NCBI GenBank assembly: GCA_025698865.1
Contig: JAILWQ010000004.1
Location: 186,001 to 250,000, forward strand
Direction: 5' to 3'
DNA: 64,000 nucleotides
Source of the DNA: Erythrobacter sp.
GTDB lineage: Bacteria; Pseudomonadota; Alphaproteobacteria; Sphingomonadales; Sphingomonadaceae
Shown here: positions 1-15,205 of the stretch, in pieces
How the letters are laid out: every line of letters begins with the position of its first letter
Position numbering within the stretch: the first letter of the stretch is position 1
Notes under the pieces: generated by a model
What the model saw: only the letters and a program-made list of their open reading frames with translations
Told to the model about the DNA's origin: nothing
The model's database searches: none
Translations under genes and position numbers: made by a program

Positions 1-269
1 GGCAATTCGATCCTGACGATCGCCCCCCGATCGAGCTCCGCGATGTCCATCGAGACGATTTCGCGCGCGCTCTCCACCAGTCCTTCCGACGCGGTGAAGC
101 CGACCGCGAAATCCTCGAGGTCTTGGGGGGTGCCGAGCATCACCGCATAGCCGAGGCCGTTATATTCGAAGGCGATCGGGCGTTCCTGCGCCAGAAAGCC
201 GGGCGGCTCGCGCCCTTCGCTCTCGCCCCAGGCGATACGGGAACGGGGAGTGGGGCGGCGGGGCGGCAT
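1..269 (-). CDS. fdhD: Formate dehydrogenase accessory sulfurtransferase FdhD, C-terminus cut by window edge
   Basis: Reverse strand reads MPPRRPTPRSRIAWGESEGREPPGFLAQERPIAFEYNGLGYAVMLGTPQDLEDFAVGFTASEGLVES..., typical of the FdhD N-terminus; ATG at 269. Confidence 0.8.
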   Translation of the reverse strand, partial: MPPRRPTPRSRIAWGESEGREPPGFLAQERPIAFEYNGLGYAVMLGTPQDLEDFAVGFTASEGLVESAREIVSMDIAELDRGAIVRIEL

Positions 270-456
270 TGCCACCCTTGGTAACGCCGGGCGAGCGCGG
301 GACAAGGGGTCGCGGGTACGGCGGCACGGGCCTGCCCCGGTGCATCGCAAGGCTGGCGGGTGATCTTGCGTAATCTGCCGATATTTGAACCGATTGCCGC
401 GGATCCTCGCGCTATCCGCTTTATAGATCGCGCGATGTGCGATAGGGGCTGCGGCC

Positions 457-1590
457 ATGGCGATTTCGACTCTCCGCGCTTTCGCCGCTTCCTGCACGCT
501 TGCGCTGACGATCGCCGTGGCAGGCTGCTCGGGAGAGGAGGCGGAGCCCGAGCAGACAGCCGTGCCGGTGGTCGCGCAGGATGTGTCCGTCCTGCCGGAA
601 ACGCTGGAGATCGAAGCCATCGGAACCGCGCGAGCGGCGACCTCGGCGGAGATCTTCGCGCAGAGCGCCGGGCTGGTGAATTCGGTGCTCTTCACCGCCG
701 GCGATTTCGTGCGCGAGGGCCAGCCTCTCCTGCGGCTCGATGCGCGTCAGGAACGCCTCGCGGTCGATGCCGCGGAGGTTTCGGTGCGCGAGGCCGACCA
801 GCTGCTCGGCCGCTATCGCCGGATCGAGGACACCGGCGCCATCTCCGAGAGCCAGATCGAGGCGGGCGAAACCGCGCTGGCTTCGGCGCGCGTCTCGCTG
901 CGTCAGGCGCAGGAGGAGCTGGCCGACCGGACGGTGAAAGCGCCCTTTTCCGGCCATGTCGGCCTGACCGAGATCGATCCGGGCGACCGGGTCAACGATT
1001 CCACCCCGATCACCCGCATCGACCAGCGCGGCACCCTGTTCGTCGATTTCCCCGCGCCCGAAGCCGTGTTCAGCAATCTGCGCCCCGGCCAGGTGATCGC
1101 GGTCCGGCCCTTTTCCGACCCCTCCCGCACCATCGACGCGCGGGTGGTGACAACCGACAGCCGCATCGCGCAGGACAGCCGCGATTTCATCGTGCGCGCC
1201 TCGATCCCCAATGCCGACGACCGGCTGCGCCCCGGCATGAGCTTCCGCGTGGTCTTCTCCCGCGCGGGCGAGAGCCGACCGGTCGTGCCCGAACAGGCGA
1301 TCGTGTGGGGCGGGGAAGGATCGCACATCTTCGTCGTGCGCGCTGGCAAGGCGGTGCGCGTGCCGGTGACCATCACCGCGCGGCGCGAGGGGCGGGTTTT
1401 CGTGGACGGCGCCGTGCGGGCCGATGACCGGGTGATCGTCGAAGGCGTCCAGAAGGTCCGCGACGGGCAGGACATCCGCCTCGTCCGCCCCCGCAACAGC
1501 CAACCCCAGCGCGTGCGGGTCGAAGGCTCCGGGCAGAGCGAGCGCGCGAGCGGGAACGACAGCGGAGCCGGGACCGGCAATGGCCGATAA
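457..1590 (+). CDS. RND efflux periplasmic adaptor (membrane fusion protein)
   Basis: Signal/lipobox-like LTIAVAGCSG, HlyD-type barrel/hairpin; overlaps downstream RND permease. Confidence 0.9.
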   Translation: MAISTLRAFAASCTLALTIAVAGCSGEEAEPEQTAVPVVAQDVSVLPETLEIEAIGTARAATSAEIFAQSAGLVNSVLFTAGDFVREGQPLLRLDARQERLAVDAAEVSVREADQLLGRYRRIEDTGAISESQIEAGETALASARVSLRQAQEELADRTVKAPFSGHVGLTEIDPGDRVNDSTPITRIDQRGTLFVDFPAPEAVFSNLRPGQVIAVRPFSDPSRTIDARVVTTDSRIAQDSRDFIVRASIPNADDRLRPGMSFRVVFSRAGESRPVVPEQAIVWGGEGSHIFVVRAGKAVRVPVTITARREGRVFVDGAVRADDRVIVEGVQKVRDGQDIRLVRPRNSQPQRVRVEGSGQSERASGNDSGAGTGNGR

Positions 1591-4500
1591 GCAGGACCTG
1601 CCGATGCTGGCGGTCAAGCGGCCGCTGCTGATCGGTGTCCTCAATCTGCTCATCGTCATCGCCGGGATCGCCGCCCTGCTCGGCGTCGAGGTGCGCGAAC
1701 TGCCCAATGTCGATCGCCCGATCGTCTCGGTCACCGCCAACCTGCCGGGCGCCGCGCCTGAGACGATGGATTCGGAGGTGACAAGCCTGCTGGAAAATGC
1801 GGTGGCGCGCGTGTCGGGCGTGCGCCAGATCCGGTCCTCGAGCGAGGAAAACAATTCCCGCATCCGGATCGAGTTCAATCCCGGCGTCGATCTCGACACC
1901 GCCGCATCGGACGTGCGCGAGGCGGTCAGCCGCGCGACCCGCGAACTGCCCGACCGGGTCGAACAGGTCACCGTGGTCAAGGCCGATCAGGACGCGCAGC
2001 CGATCATGACGCTGGCGGTCCTGTCGAACCGCTACGATCAGGCGGAGCTGACGCAGATCGTCGAGAACGACATCGTGCCCGAGCTGCTGGCCGCCGAGGG
2101 CGTCGCCAGCATCGAGGAATTCGGCACCCGCGCCCGGCAGATGCGGGTCTCGATCGATCCGGCGCGGCTCAACCGCTTCGGGCTGACCATTACCGACGTC
2201 GCCGATGCGTTGCAGGGCGCGCCCTACGACGTGCCGGTCGGCTCGTTCCGCTCCGATGCGCAGCAGCTGATCGTGCGGGCCGAGGCGAGCGCGACCGATC
2301 CGGCCCTGATCGAGAATGTTGTGATTTCCGGCACGACCCGCGTGGGCGATGTCGCCGATGCGGATTTCGCCCCCGCCAATGCGACCAATTTCGTGCGGCT
2401 CGACGGACAGCCGATCATCGGCCTAGGCGTGGTGCGTCAGGCGAGCTCGAACACGATCGAGATATCGAACTCGATCCGGGACGGGGTCGAGCGGCTGAAC
2501 GAGCGGTTCGACGATCTGCGGATCGAGGTGGTCTCCGACGATGCCGAATTCATCAGCATCTCGGTGCAGGAAGTGCTCATCACGCTGGCCTTCACCATCG
2601 CCGTGGTGGTGGCAACGATGCTGCTGTTCTTCCGCGCCTGGCGGCCGACCATCGTGCCGAGCGCGACGATCCCGGTGGCGCTGGTCGGCGTGGTCGCGGG
2701 CATCTGGATGACCGGTTTCTCGGTCAATCTGCTCACCCTGCTGGCGCTGGTGCTGGCCACCGGGCTGATCGTGGACGATGCCATCGTGGTGCTGGAGAAC
2801 GCACAGCGGCTGCAGAACAAGGGGCTCGGGCGGCGGGCGGCGGCGGTGGTGGGAACGCGGCAGGTGTTCTTCGCCGTGGTCGCGACCACCGCCGTGCTCG
2901 TCAGCGTCTTCGTGCCGATCAGCTTCCTGCCTTCCGAAGCCGGGCGCCTGTTCCGCGAGTTCGGCTTCGTGCTGGCGGTCTCGGTGATCCTCTCCTCCTT
3001 CGTGGCGCTCACGCTCGTGCCGGCGCTGGCGGCGAAGTTCGACCTCACGAGCGGCGATGCGGAACATGGCCGCCTGTCGCGCTGGGGGAGCAAGGCGAAC
3101 GCCTGGTACGAGGATCTCCTGCGCCGCTGTCTCGACCGGCCGAAACTGGTCGGTGTGGTTTCCATTGTTCTCGCGGTGCTGGCCGGGCTGCTCTATTCGC
3201 AGCTCGACAACGAGCTGGTGCCCGACGAGGACCGCGGCGTGGTGACCATCGATGCCAGCGGCCCCGACGGGGTCGGCATCGATTTCATGGACGGCGAGCT
3301 CGACGAGGTGGAGCAGGTCATCCAGCCCTATCTCGACGACGGGGTGATCCAGAGCACTTTCTCCATCGTCGGGCGCTACGATCCCAACCGCGTGCGGGTG
3401 ACGGCCCAGTTGTCCGACTGGGGCGACCGCGATCGCAGCCAGACCGAGATCGTGGAGGAGCTGAACGAGCCGCTGCAGGAAATCCCCGGATCGCGCATCA
3501 ACGCCCGCGGCCGGGGCACGCTCAGCTTCGGCGGCGGCGGCGAGGGGATCGAGGTCGCGCTGACCGGCGCCGATTACGGGACGATCTTCGGTTCGGCGCA
3601 GGCACTCGCCACCGCGATCGACACGCAGTCGGACATCCTCTCGAACGCCGAGATTTCCTACCAGCCGACCCAGCCGCAGCTCTCGATCCGGGTCGACCGG
3701 CAGCGCGCCGCCGATCTCGGCGTCGATCTCGACGACGTCGCGCAGACCCTGCGCGCGATGGTGGGCGGCGAGGACCTCGTCGATCTCAGCATCGGCGATC
3801 AGGCGGTGCCGATCTTCCTCACCGCCAAGGCCGTGAGCGTCACCAACCCCTCGGACCTGCGCAACCTCTACGTCCGCAGCGGAGAGAACGCGCTGGTGCC
3901 GCTCTCCAGCGTGACGGTGATCGAGGAACAGGGCATCGCCGCCGAACTCAACCGCACCGAACAGCGCCGCGCGATCGAGGTCAGCGCCAACATCGCCGCC
4001 GGCACGCCGCTGCGCGACGCAGTCGAGGAAATCGAGCGGCTGTCCGCCGAGACCCTGGGGCCGGGCATCGACATGATCCTGCAGGGCGATGCGCAGAGCC
4101 TGGAGGAGACGTCCAGCGACCTCCTGCTCACCTACGCCTTCGCGCTGGTGATCGTCTTCCTCGTGCTGGTGGCGCAGTTCGAGAGCCTGACGAGCGCGCT
4201 GGTCGTGCTTCTGACGGTTCCCTTCGCGCTCGCGGCGGCGGTGTTCTCGCTCTACATTTCCGGCGTGTCGCTCAACATCTATTCGCAGATCGGCCTCGTC
4301 ATGCTGATCGGGCTGATGGCCAAGAACGGCATTCTCATCGTCGAGTTCGCCGACCAGCTGCGCCACCAGGGGCGCAGCGTGCGCGAGGCGGTGGAAGAAG
4401 CGGCGGCGATCCGCCTGCGCCCGATCGCGATGACGCTGATCTCCACCGTGGTCGGCGCCCTGCCGCTGATCCTCGCGAGCGGAGCGGGATCGGAAGCCCG

Positions 4501-4681
4501 CCAGTCGATCGGCTGGGTGATCTTCGGCGGGCTCGGCCTTGCCGGGCTCTTCACGCTCTTCCTGACCCCGGTGATCTATCTCGCCGTTGCTCGCTTCGGC
4601 AATCCGCGCAGCGTCGACCTTGCGCGCCTGCGCGAAGAGATCGACGCGGTCGACGAAGACCACACCATGGCGCCGGCATGA
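1580..4681 (+). CDS. RND (HAE1/AcrB-type) efflux permease
   Basis: 1033 aa, LLTLLALVLATGLIVDDAIVVLEN motif, two TM blocks. Confidence 0.95.
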   Translation: MADKQDLPMLAVKRPLLIGVLNLLIVIAGIAALLGVEVRELPNVDRPIVSVTANLPGAAPETMDSEVTSLLENAVARVSGVRQIRSSSEENNSRIRIEFNPGVDLDTAASDVREAVSRATRELPDRVEQVTVVKADQDAQPIMTLAVLSNRYDQAELTQIVENDIVPELLAAEGVASIEEFGTRARQMRVSIDPARLNRFGLTITDVADALQGAPYDVPVGSFRSDAQQLIVRAEASATDPALIENVVISGTTRVGDVADADFAPANATNFVRLDGQPIIGLGVVRQASSNTIEISNSIRDGVERLNERFDDLRIEVVSDDAEFISISVQEVLITLAFTIAVVVATMLLFFRAWRPTIVPSATIPVALVGVVAGIWMTGFSVNLLTLLALVLATGLIVDDAIVVLENAQRLQNKGLGRRAAAVVGTRQVFFAVVATTAVLVSVFVPISFLPSEAGRLFREFGFVLAVSVILSSFVALTLVPALAAKFDLTSGDAEHGRLSRWGSKANAWYEDLLRRCLDRPKLVGVVSIVLAVLAGLLYSQLDNELVPDEDRGVVTIDASGPDGVGIDFMDGELDEVEQVIQPYLDDGVIQSTFSIVGRYDPNRVRVTAQLSDWGDRDRSQTEIVEELNEPLQEIPGSRINARGRGTLSFGGGGEGIEVALTGADYGTIFGSAQALATAIDTQSDILSNAEISYQPTQPQLSIRVDRQRAADLGVDLDDVAQTLRAMVGGEDLVDLSIGDQAVPIFLTAKAVSVTNPSDLRNLYVRSGENALVPLSSVTVIEEQGIAAELNRTEQRRAIEVSANIAAGTPLRDAVEEIERLSAETLGPGIDMILQGDAQSLEETSSDLLLTYAFALVIVFLVLVAQFESLTSALVVLLTVPFALAAAVFSLYISGVSLNIYSQIGLVMLIGLMAKNGILIVEFADQLRHQGRSVREAVEEAAAIRLRPIAMTLISTVVGALPLILASGAGSEARQSIGWVIFGGLGLAGLFTLFLTPVIYLAVARFGNPRSVDLARLREEIDAVDEDHTMAPA

Positions 4682-6066
4682 TCCGCCGCATGGGCACTTT
4701 CGCCGGCATGATGGCGGGCGGCGTCATGCTCTCGGCCTGCGCCGGGGGGCCGGAGCCCGAGCCGGAGCTCGTGGCAGTGGTCGCCCCGCCGCCGGTCTAC
4801 GCGACCGACCTGCCGCCCTCAGGACTGGATCAGGAATGGTGGGCCGGGTTCGAGGATCCGGAACTCGACGCGCTCGTCGAGCGCGGACTTGCCGTCAATC
4901 TCGACATCGATGCGGCCGCGGACCGTCTGGAAAGCGCGGCCGCGCTGCTGGCGGCCGAACGCTCCGACCGCCTGCCGTCCCTCGATGCGACGGGGGATGT
5001 CGGCCTCGATCTCGGCAGCGACAACCGCGTTCGCGCCGCAGCCGGGCTGTTCGGCCTGTTCGATCCCGACATCAACGGCAGGCTCGCGGCCGAGATCCGC
5101 GCGGCGGCGGCCGATTATGCCGAGGCGGACTATATCCTCGCAGACCAGCGCCGGCTGGTCGCCGCGGCCATCGCCAGCCAGTATATCGAATATCGCCGCA
5201 CCGGCGCGCAGCTCGATCTGCTCGATCAGTCGACCGATCTCCAGCAACAGACGCTGCGCATCGTCACGCTTCGTTTCGAGGCGGGGCTCGCCGCCAATCT
5301 CGATGTCCGGCGCGCCGCGACCGATCTGGCGCAGACCCGCGCGCGGCGGGGGCTGATCGCGATCTCGCGCTCCAATGCGGCGAACGCGCTCGCCGTGCTG
5401 CTCGCCGAGCCGCCCGGAACCTTCGCCCCCTCGAGCCCGCCGGGCGAGAACAACATTCCGGACTATGTGCGCGGCCCCGAGGCGGGCGTGCCGGCCGATC
5501 TGCTGCGTCGCCGGACCGACATCCTCGCCGCCGAAGCCCGGCTCGCGCAGGCGGCGGCGGCGATCGGGATCGAACAGGCCGATCTTCGCCCGTCCCTGAC
5601 CATTCCGGGAAGCGTGGGGATCGGCGACGGGCTGCTGGGTGGGCTGTTTCGCCAGTTCCTGGTCGGGGTCGGTGCCGCTCTCGACCTGCCGATCCTCGAC
5701 GGCGGGCGCCGCCGGGCCGAGATCGACGCCGCGCGGGCGGAAGGACGGGCGCGTCTCGCCGAATATCGCGCGACCTTCCTCGATGCGCTGGGTGAGGTGG
5801 AAAATGCGCTGGTCGCGATCGACGCCTATCAGCAGCGCAACGAGGATTTGCGCGAGGCGATCGAACAGAGCGAGACGGCGCTCGAGCAGTCGAACGCGCT
5901 CTACCGCGAAGGCCTCGCCTCGCTGTTCGACGTGCTCGACGCCCAGCGCCAGCTGATCGCCAGCCGCCAGTCGCTGATCGACAGCGAGGCCGCCCTCGCC
6001 GATTCCCACGTCGCCTTCAACGCCGCGATCGGCGCCCCGGGATACGAGGCGGGGCGGGCGCTCTAG
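4678..6066 (+). CDS. RND efflux outer membrane lipoprotein, NodT family
   Basis: LSACAGG lipobox, TolC-like repeats, 4-bp overlap with permease. Confidence 0.9.
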   Translation: MIRRMGTFAGMMAGGVMLSACAGGPEPEPELVAVVAPPPVYATDLPPSGLDQEWWAGFEDPELDALVERGLAVNLDIDAAADRLESAAALLAAERSDRLPSLDATGDVGLDLGSDNRVRAAAGLFGLFDPDINGRLAAEIRAAAADYAEADYILADQRRLVAAAIASQYIEYRRTGAQLDLLDQSTDLQQQTLRIVTLRFEAGLAANLDVRRAATDLAQTRARRGLIAISRSNAANALAVLLAEPPGTFAPSSPPGENNIPDYVRGPEAGVPADLLRRRTDILAAEARLAQAAAAIGIEQADLRPSLTIPGSVGIGDGLLGGLFRQFLVGVGAALDLPILDGGRRRAEIDAARAEGRARLAEYRATFLDALGEVENALVAIDAYQQRNEDLREAIEQSETALEQSNALYREGLASLFDVLDAQRQLIASRQSLIDSEAALADSHVAFNAAIGAPGYEAGRAL

Positions 6067-6073
6067 CGGGGGG

Positions 6074-7678
6074 TCACTCCCACTCGATCGTGCCGGGCGG
6101 CTTGCTGGTGTAGTCGTAGACGACGCGGTTGATGCCCTTCACCTCGTTGACGATGCGGGTGGCGCACTGGGTGAGGAAGCCGGCGTCGAAGGGATAGACG
6201 TCCGCCGTCATGCCGTCGGTGCTGGTCACCGCGCGGAGGGCACAGACGCTGTCATATGTGCGCCCGTCGCCCATCACGCCGACCGTCTTGACCGGGAGCA
6301 GCACGGCGAAGGCCTGCCAGATCGCGTCGTAGAGCCCGGCCTTGCGGATCTCGTCGAGATAGATCGCGTCGGCCTTGCGCAGGATGTCGCAGCGCTCCTT
6401 GGTGACCTCGCCCGGAATGCGGATCGCGAGGCCGGGGCCGGGGAAGGGATGGCGGCCGACGAAGACGTCCGGCAGGCCGAGCTCGCGGCCGAGATCGCGC
6501 ACCTCGTCCTTGAACAGTTCGCGCAAGGGTTCGACCAGTTGCATGTTCATGCGTTCGGGCAGGCCGCCGACATTGTGGTGGCTCTTGATCGTGACGCTCG
6601 GCCCACCGGTGAAGCTGACGCTCTCGATCACGTCGGGATAGAGTGTGCCCTGCGCGAGGAAATCCGCGCCGCCGATCTTTCGGGCTTCTTCCTCGAACAC
6701 GTCGATGAAGGTCTTGCCGATGAACTTGCGTTTCTTTTCAGGGTCGGTTTCGCCCGCAAGGCCCGAGAGGAACTGTTCCTCGACGTCCACATGGACGAGC
6801 GGGATGTTGTAGTGATCGCGGAACAGGGTGACGACCTGCTCGGCCTCGTTCATCCGCATCAGTCCGTGATCGACGAAGACGCAGGTCAGCTGGTCGCCGA
6901 TCGCCTCATGGATCAGCACCGCGGCGACCGCCGAATCGACGCCGCCGGACAGGCCGCAGATGACCTTGCCATCCCCCACCTGCTCGCGGATCTCGGCGAT
7001 CTTGGTCGCGCGGAACTCGGCCATGGTCCAGTCGCCGGCCAGCCCGCAGACATGGCGCGCGAAATTGGCGATCAGCTTCGCCCCGTCCGGCGTGTGGACG
7101 ACTTCGGGGTGGAACTGGATGCCGTAATATCTGCGCGCCTCGTCGGCGATCACGGCGAAGGGCGCGCCGTCGCTGGTGGCGACGATCTCGAACCCGTCGG
7201 CGAAGCGGGTGACCTTGTCGCCATGGCTCATCCAGACCTGGTGGCGCTCGCCCTCCTCCCACAATCCGTCGAACAGGGCGCAGGGCTTGGTGACGGTGAG
7301 GAAGGCGCGGCCGAATTCGCCGCCTTCGCCCGTTTCGTGCCCGGGGCGGACCTCGCCGCCGAGCTGGTGGGTCATTACCTGCTGGCCGTAGCAGATGCCG
7401 AGGATGGGCAGGCCGCTGTCGAACAGGCATTGGGGCGCGCGCGGGCTCCCTTCGTCCGGCACGCTGGCGGGCGATCCAGACAGGACGATGCCCTTGGGCT
7501 TCATCCGGTGGAAGGCTTCCTCGGCCTGCGTGAACGGCGCGATCTCGGAATAGACCCCGGCCTCGCGCACGCGGCGGGCGATGAGCTGGGTCACTTGGCT
7601 GCCGAAATCGACGATCAGTATCGAGTCAGGCAGGATCGAGTCGGGCTGGACGGAATCGGAGAGGGTGTCGGGCTGCAT
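6074..7678 (-). CDS. guaA: Glutamine-hydrolysing GMP synthase
   Basis: GATase GICYGQQ, synthetase [11 protein letters not shown]-term [11 protein letters not shown]; start placed at MQPDTL (ORF extends to 7741). Confidence 0.97.
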   Translation of the reverse strand: MQPDTLSDSVQPDSILPDSILIVDFGSQVTQLIARRVREAGVYSEIAPFTQAEEAFHRMKPKGIVLSGSPASVPDEGSPRAPQCLFDSGLPILGICYGQQVMTHQLGGEVRPGHETGEGGEFGRAFLTVTKPCALFDGLWEEGERHQVWMSHGDKVTRFADGFEIVATSDGAPFAVIADEARRYYGIQFHPEVVHTPDGAKLIANFARHVCGLAGDWTMAEFRATKIAEIREQVGDGKVICGLSGGVDSAVAAVLIHEAIGDQLTCVFVDHGLMRMNEAEQVVTLFRDHYNIPLVHVDVEEQFLSGLAGETDPEKKRKFIGKTFIDVFEEEARKIGGADFLAQGTLYPDVIESVSFTGGPSVTIKSHHNVGGLPERMNMQLVEPLRELFKDEVRDLGRELGLPDVFVGRHPFPGPGLAIRIPGEVTKERCDILRKADAIYLDEIRKAGLYDAIWQAFAVLLPVKTVGVMGDGRTYDSVCALRAVTSTDGMTADVYPFDAGFLTQCATRIVNEVKGINRVVYDYTSKPPGTIEWE

Positions 7679-7857
7679 GGCGAGGCGGTTAGGCAGCGCT
7701 CCGCCGCCTGTCCAGATCGGCAAATCGCGCCAATTGCGCATTTTGCAACATCCGCTGACCTTAACTCACTTTCGTTCGCCGGCGAGCAACATTATTACAC
7801 CCTCAACCCGGCGGTTCACTCCCTCCCATTTCGGCCGTCGGACATCAGGAGAAAGAC

Positions 7858-7938
7858 ATGCGCTTCGCAGTCAACATCCTGGCCTTCCTTGCGGCGAGTG
7901 CAGTCAGCACCTTGATGCTGGTCCCCCACATCGCCTGA
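7858..7938 (+). CDS. Putative 26-aa single-TM small protein
   Basis: ATG preceded by AGGAG; encodes MRFAVNILAFLAASAVSTLMLVPHIA*. Confidence 0.35.
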   Translation: MRFAVNILAFLAASAVSTLMLVPHIA

Positions 7939-8041
7939 CCCACCGCCCGCAAGGCGACATGGCAGCGAGTAGAGACGCGGCCGCCGAATTCCTCTCCCCC
8001 AGAACCCCTTCGGCGGTCCGCGTCTCGAAAACCTCAACCAG

Positions 8042-9607
8042 TCAGGCCGGGTCGATATGCCGTGCCGCCATTTCGCGCAGCTCGCTCTTGAGCAGCTTGC
8101 CGATATGGCTGCGCGGCATTTCGTTTATGGGATGGAGCGCGGCGAGCCGCTGGGTCTTGCCGAGGCGGAAATTGACCGCGGCGAGGATGGTCTCGGCCGC
8201 CGCAGGATCGTCCGAATGATGCGCCAGACGCACGAAACCCACCGGCGTCTCTCCCCAGCGGCGCGAAGGCACGCCGATCACCGCCGCCTCGAGAACCTCG
8301 TCCTCCTCGAGCAGGGCGTTCTCCAGATCGACCGGGTAGATGTTGAACCCGCCCGAAATGATCATGTCCTTGGCCCGCCCGACCAGTTCGACGAAGCCGT
8401 CCGCATCCATGCGGCCGATGTCGCCCATGCGCTGCCACACCTCGCCGGTTTCGGGATCGATCCACTGGCCTTCGCGGGTCTTGTCGGGCTGGTTCCTGTA
8501 GCCGGCCATCATCGTGGCGCTGCGGCCGACGAGATTGCCGGGCGTGCCGGGGGCGACCTCGCGATCCTCGTCGTCGAGAACCTTCAGCTCGCTGCCCGGC
8601 GCGGGACGGCCGACCGTGTGCAGCTTGTCCGGGAATTCATGCGCGGCGAGGATGCAGACCACCCCGCCCTCGGTCATGGAATAGATTTCGACCAGCGCGC
8701 CCGGCATGCGGTCCAGCACCTCGCGCTTCAGTTCGGCGGAGAACGGGGCGGAGGTGCAGTACTTGATCGCCAGCGAGGACAGGTCGAACTCGGCGAAACG
8801 CGGCTCGTCCATCAGCCGCTGATACTGGACCGGGACGAGCATGGTGGTGGTCGCCCGATCGGCCTCGGCGAAGCCGAGCCATTTCACCGTGTCGAACTTG
8901 CCCATGATCCGCACCGAACCGCCCGCCAGCAGGGGCGCGAGAAAGGCGACCATGGTGGTGTTGGAATAGAGCGGGGTCGAGGCGAGCGCGCGCACGGGAA
9001 GGCCCGCCGCCAGATAGCTCGCCGCGGTCGAGCCGAATTGCCGCCAGCGCATCAGGTGCGAATGGACGATGCCCTTGGGCGTGCCGGTCGTCCCGCTCGA
9101 ATAGATGATGTTGAACGGGTCGGCGGAGTCGGGCTTGAAGTCGGGCGCGCGGGTTCCGACGGGCGCCATCCAGCCGTCCAGCGCCTCGTCCAGCACGATG
9201 CGCTCCATGCCGGGAAAGCTGTCTTCGCCCAGCTCTTCCAGCTTGGCGCGGTCCACGAAAATATGCCGCGCGCCGCTGTCCGCCGCCATTCCGGCGAGCT
9301 GCTCCGCGCTGGCGCTGGTGGTGAGCGGCGCGGCCACCCCGCCCGCGCGCACGGCGGCGAGGAATACCAAGGCATAGGCGATGGACGATGTGCCGAGTAT
9401 CGCGACCGATTGCCCGCGCTCGAGCCCGTCCGCCGCCAGCCGCGCCGCGATCCGCTCGATCCGGTCGACCATGTCGGACCAGCTCAGCGCGCCGCTCTCG
9501 TCGCGCAGGGCGACCGCTTCGGGCTGCACCTTGGCCCAGCAGGCGAAGATCGCGTGATAGGATCCGAAGGGTTGCGAGAGGTCGGCTGCGTCGGGGGCGT
9601 TTTCCAT
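8042..9607 (-). CDS. AMP-dependent synthetase/ligase (acyl-CoA ligase family)
   Basis: YSSGTTGTPKG motif and C-terminal ANL domain. Confidence 0.92.
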   Translation of the reverse strand: MENAPDAADLSQPFGSYHAIFACWAKVQPEAVALRDESGALSWSDMVDRIERIAARLAADGLERGQSVAILGTSSIAYALVFLAAVRAGGVAAPLTTSASAEQLAGMAADSGARHIFVDRAKLEELGEDSFPGMERIVLDEALDGWMAPVGTRAPDFKPDSADPFNIIYSSGTTGTPKGIVHSHLMRWRQFGSTAASYLAAGLPVRALASTPLYSNTTMVAFLAPLLAGGSVRIMGKFDTVKWLGFAEADRATTTMLVPVQYQRLMDEPRFAEFDLSSLAIKYCTSAPFSAELKREVLDRMPGALVEIYSMTEGGVVCILAAHEFPDKLHTVGRPAPGSELKVLDDEDREVAPGTPGNLVGRSATMMAGYRNQPDKTREGQWIDPETGEVWQRMGDIGRMDADGFVELVGRAKDMIISGGFNIYPVDLENALLEEDEVLEAAVIGVPSRRWGETPVGFVRLAHHSDDPAAAETILAAVNFRLGKTQRLAALHPINEMPRSHIGKLLKSELREMAARHIDPA

Positions 9608-9656
9608 CGCCCCACCCTATCGCCAAGCCGCGCGCTGTCGAGCCCCGCCGATCGCT

Positions 9657-10381
9657 CTAGCCTCCGCCGAGGCTCCCGAGAACGAAGGCGAGGATCACGC
9701 CAAGCGCGGTGGCGATCCCGGCCATGTAGTGATCTTCCTTGAAGGCCTTGGGAAAGACCTCGGTCGCCAGGCTCGCCACCACGGCTCCGGCGGCAAAGCA
9801 GCGGATGACGGCAAGCGTCCCCTCCCCCACACCGGAAAGCAGCAGATTGCCCGCGATCGCCGCCACCGAAAGAAGGATGGCGGTCGCGGTCCACAGCAGC
9901 ATGATCCGCCCCTTCGACTTACCGCCGCCCTGGCCGCCGCCCTGGCTCCCGCCCTGCCCCATGTCGCGCGCACCGCCTGCCGCTTCGGGCAGGTTGGAGA
10001 GCAGGATCGACCCGGCGAGCGCGGCCACTTCCAGCCCGCCCGCACCGATCAGGGCGACGCCGAGCGCGAGGTTTTCCGGTATCCCGTCGAGCGTGATCGC
10101 GGCCAGCAGCCCGCCGCCCGAATCCGAGCCCCATTTGCGCTTGATCAGCCAGTCGCTCGCCGTGAACACCGCCGCCCCGGCCGCGACGCCGAGCATGGCG
10201 TGAAAGATGCTGCTCATGTCGATCGACGGCTCGATCAACTCGCTCGTCACCGACAACAGCAGCGCGCCGCCCGCCAGCGCGACCAGAAATCCCTCGAGCC
10301 TTTCGGGCAGCTTGCCGTAGATGCCCCATGCGGCCCCGGCGACCAGCGCGCCCGAGACCACCAGCACCACGGAAAACAGCA

Positions 10382-10388
<7 letters not shown>
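9657..10388 (-). CDS. ZIP-family metal transporter
   Basis: MLMLFSVVLVVSGALVAG...; TLDGIPENLALGVAL motif; Gly/Gln-rich loop; start overlaps sdaA stop. Confidence 0.8.
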
Positions 10389-14432
<4,044 letters not shown>

Positions 14433-14449
14433 TCCGATGCGGCGGTAAG

Positions 14450-15205
14450 ATGGCGAGCTTCCCGCGGCCCCAGTCCCAGTCCGAGCAGGTCGGCCGGCTG
14501 ATCATCGCGGCCGCGCTGGTGCTGTTCCTGCCGCAATTGCCGCTCGGCAATTACCTGCTCTACCCCTTCGCCATTCTCACCACCTGGTTCCACGAGATGG
14601 GCCACGGGCTGACGGCGCTCCTGCTGGGCTGGCAGTTCGACCGGCTGATCCTGTTTCCCGACGGGTCGGGCGTCGCCGAAAGCTACACGCTGGGCGAGCC
14701 GGGCCGCCTGTCGCAAGCGCTGGTGGGCGCGGGCGGGCCGCTGGGGCCGGTCGTGGTGGGCGCGCTGCTGATCCTCGCCTCGGCCCGCCATACGCTCTGG
14801 CGCCCGGCGCTCTACACGCTCGCCGCCGCGATTGCGCTGTCGGTGATGATCTGGGTGCGTTCGGCGACCGGACTGATCGTCCTGCCGCTGGTCGCCGCGC
14901 TGATCGCTCTCGTCGCCTGGCGGGCAAGCGACGGCCCGGCCCGCTTCGCGCTCCAGTTCCTGGGCGTGCTGGCCGGGTTCAGCATGTTTCGCGACTGGCA
15001 CTATCTCTTCACCGAAAGCGCGGTGATCGCGGGCCGGCCGATCCTGTCCGACACCGGCGTGATCGAACAGGCGCTATTCCTGCCGCACTGGATCTGGGCG
15101 ATCCTGCTCACCGCGCTGTCCGGCCTGATTCTCGGCGCGAGCCTCAAGTTCGCCTTGCGCGAGGATGGTTTTCGCAGCACGCTCGGCGTGCCAGCGAAAA
15201 GGTAA
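14450..15205 (+). CDS. M50-like membrane metallopeptidase family protein
   Basis: HEMGH zinc motif in multi-TM protein. Confidence 0.75.
   Translation: MASFPRPQSQSEQVGRLIIAAALVLFLPQLPLGNYLLYPFAILTTWFHEMGHGLTALLLGWQFDRLILFPDGSGVAESYTLGEPGRLSQALVGAGGPLGPVVVGALLILASARHTLWRPALYTLAAAIALSVMIWVRSATGLIVLPLVAALIALVAWRASDGPARFALQFLGVLAGFSMFRDWHYLFTESAVIAGRPILSDTGVIEQALFLPHWIWAILLTALSGLILGASLKFALREDGFRSTLGVPAKR

Noticed and set aside
421-1980. 519-aa minus-strand ORF over the RND adaptor and permease start
   Set aside because: Antisense shadow ORF of high-GC coding DNA; composition low-complexity, and the + strand genes have clear family motifs
2423-4663. 746-aa minus-strand ORF opposite the RND permease
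   Set aside because: Antisense of a confident AcrB-type gene; His/Arg/Asp/Glu-rich artefact sequence
4587-5795. 402-aa + strand ORF overlapping the outer membrane lipoprotein
   Set aside because: Out-of-frame Arg-rich shadow of the NodT-family gene
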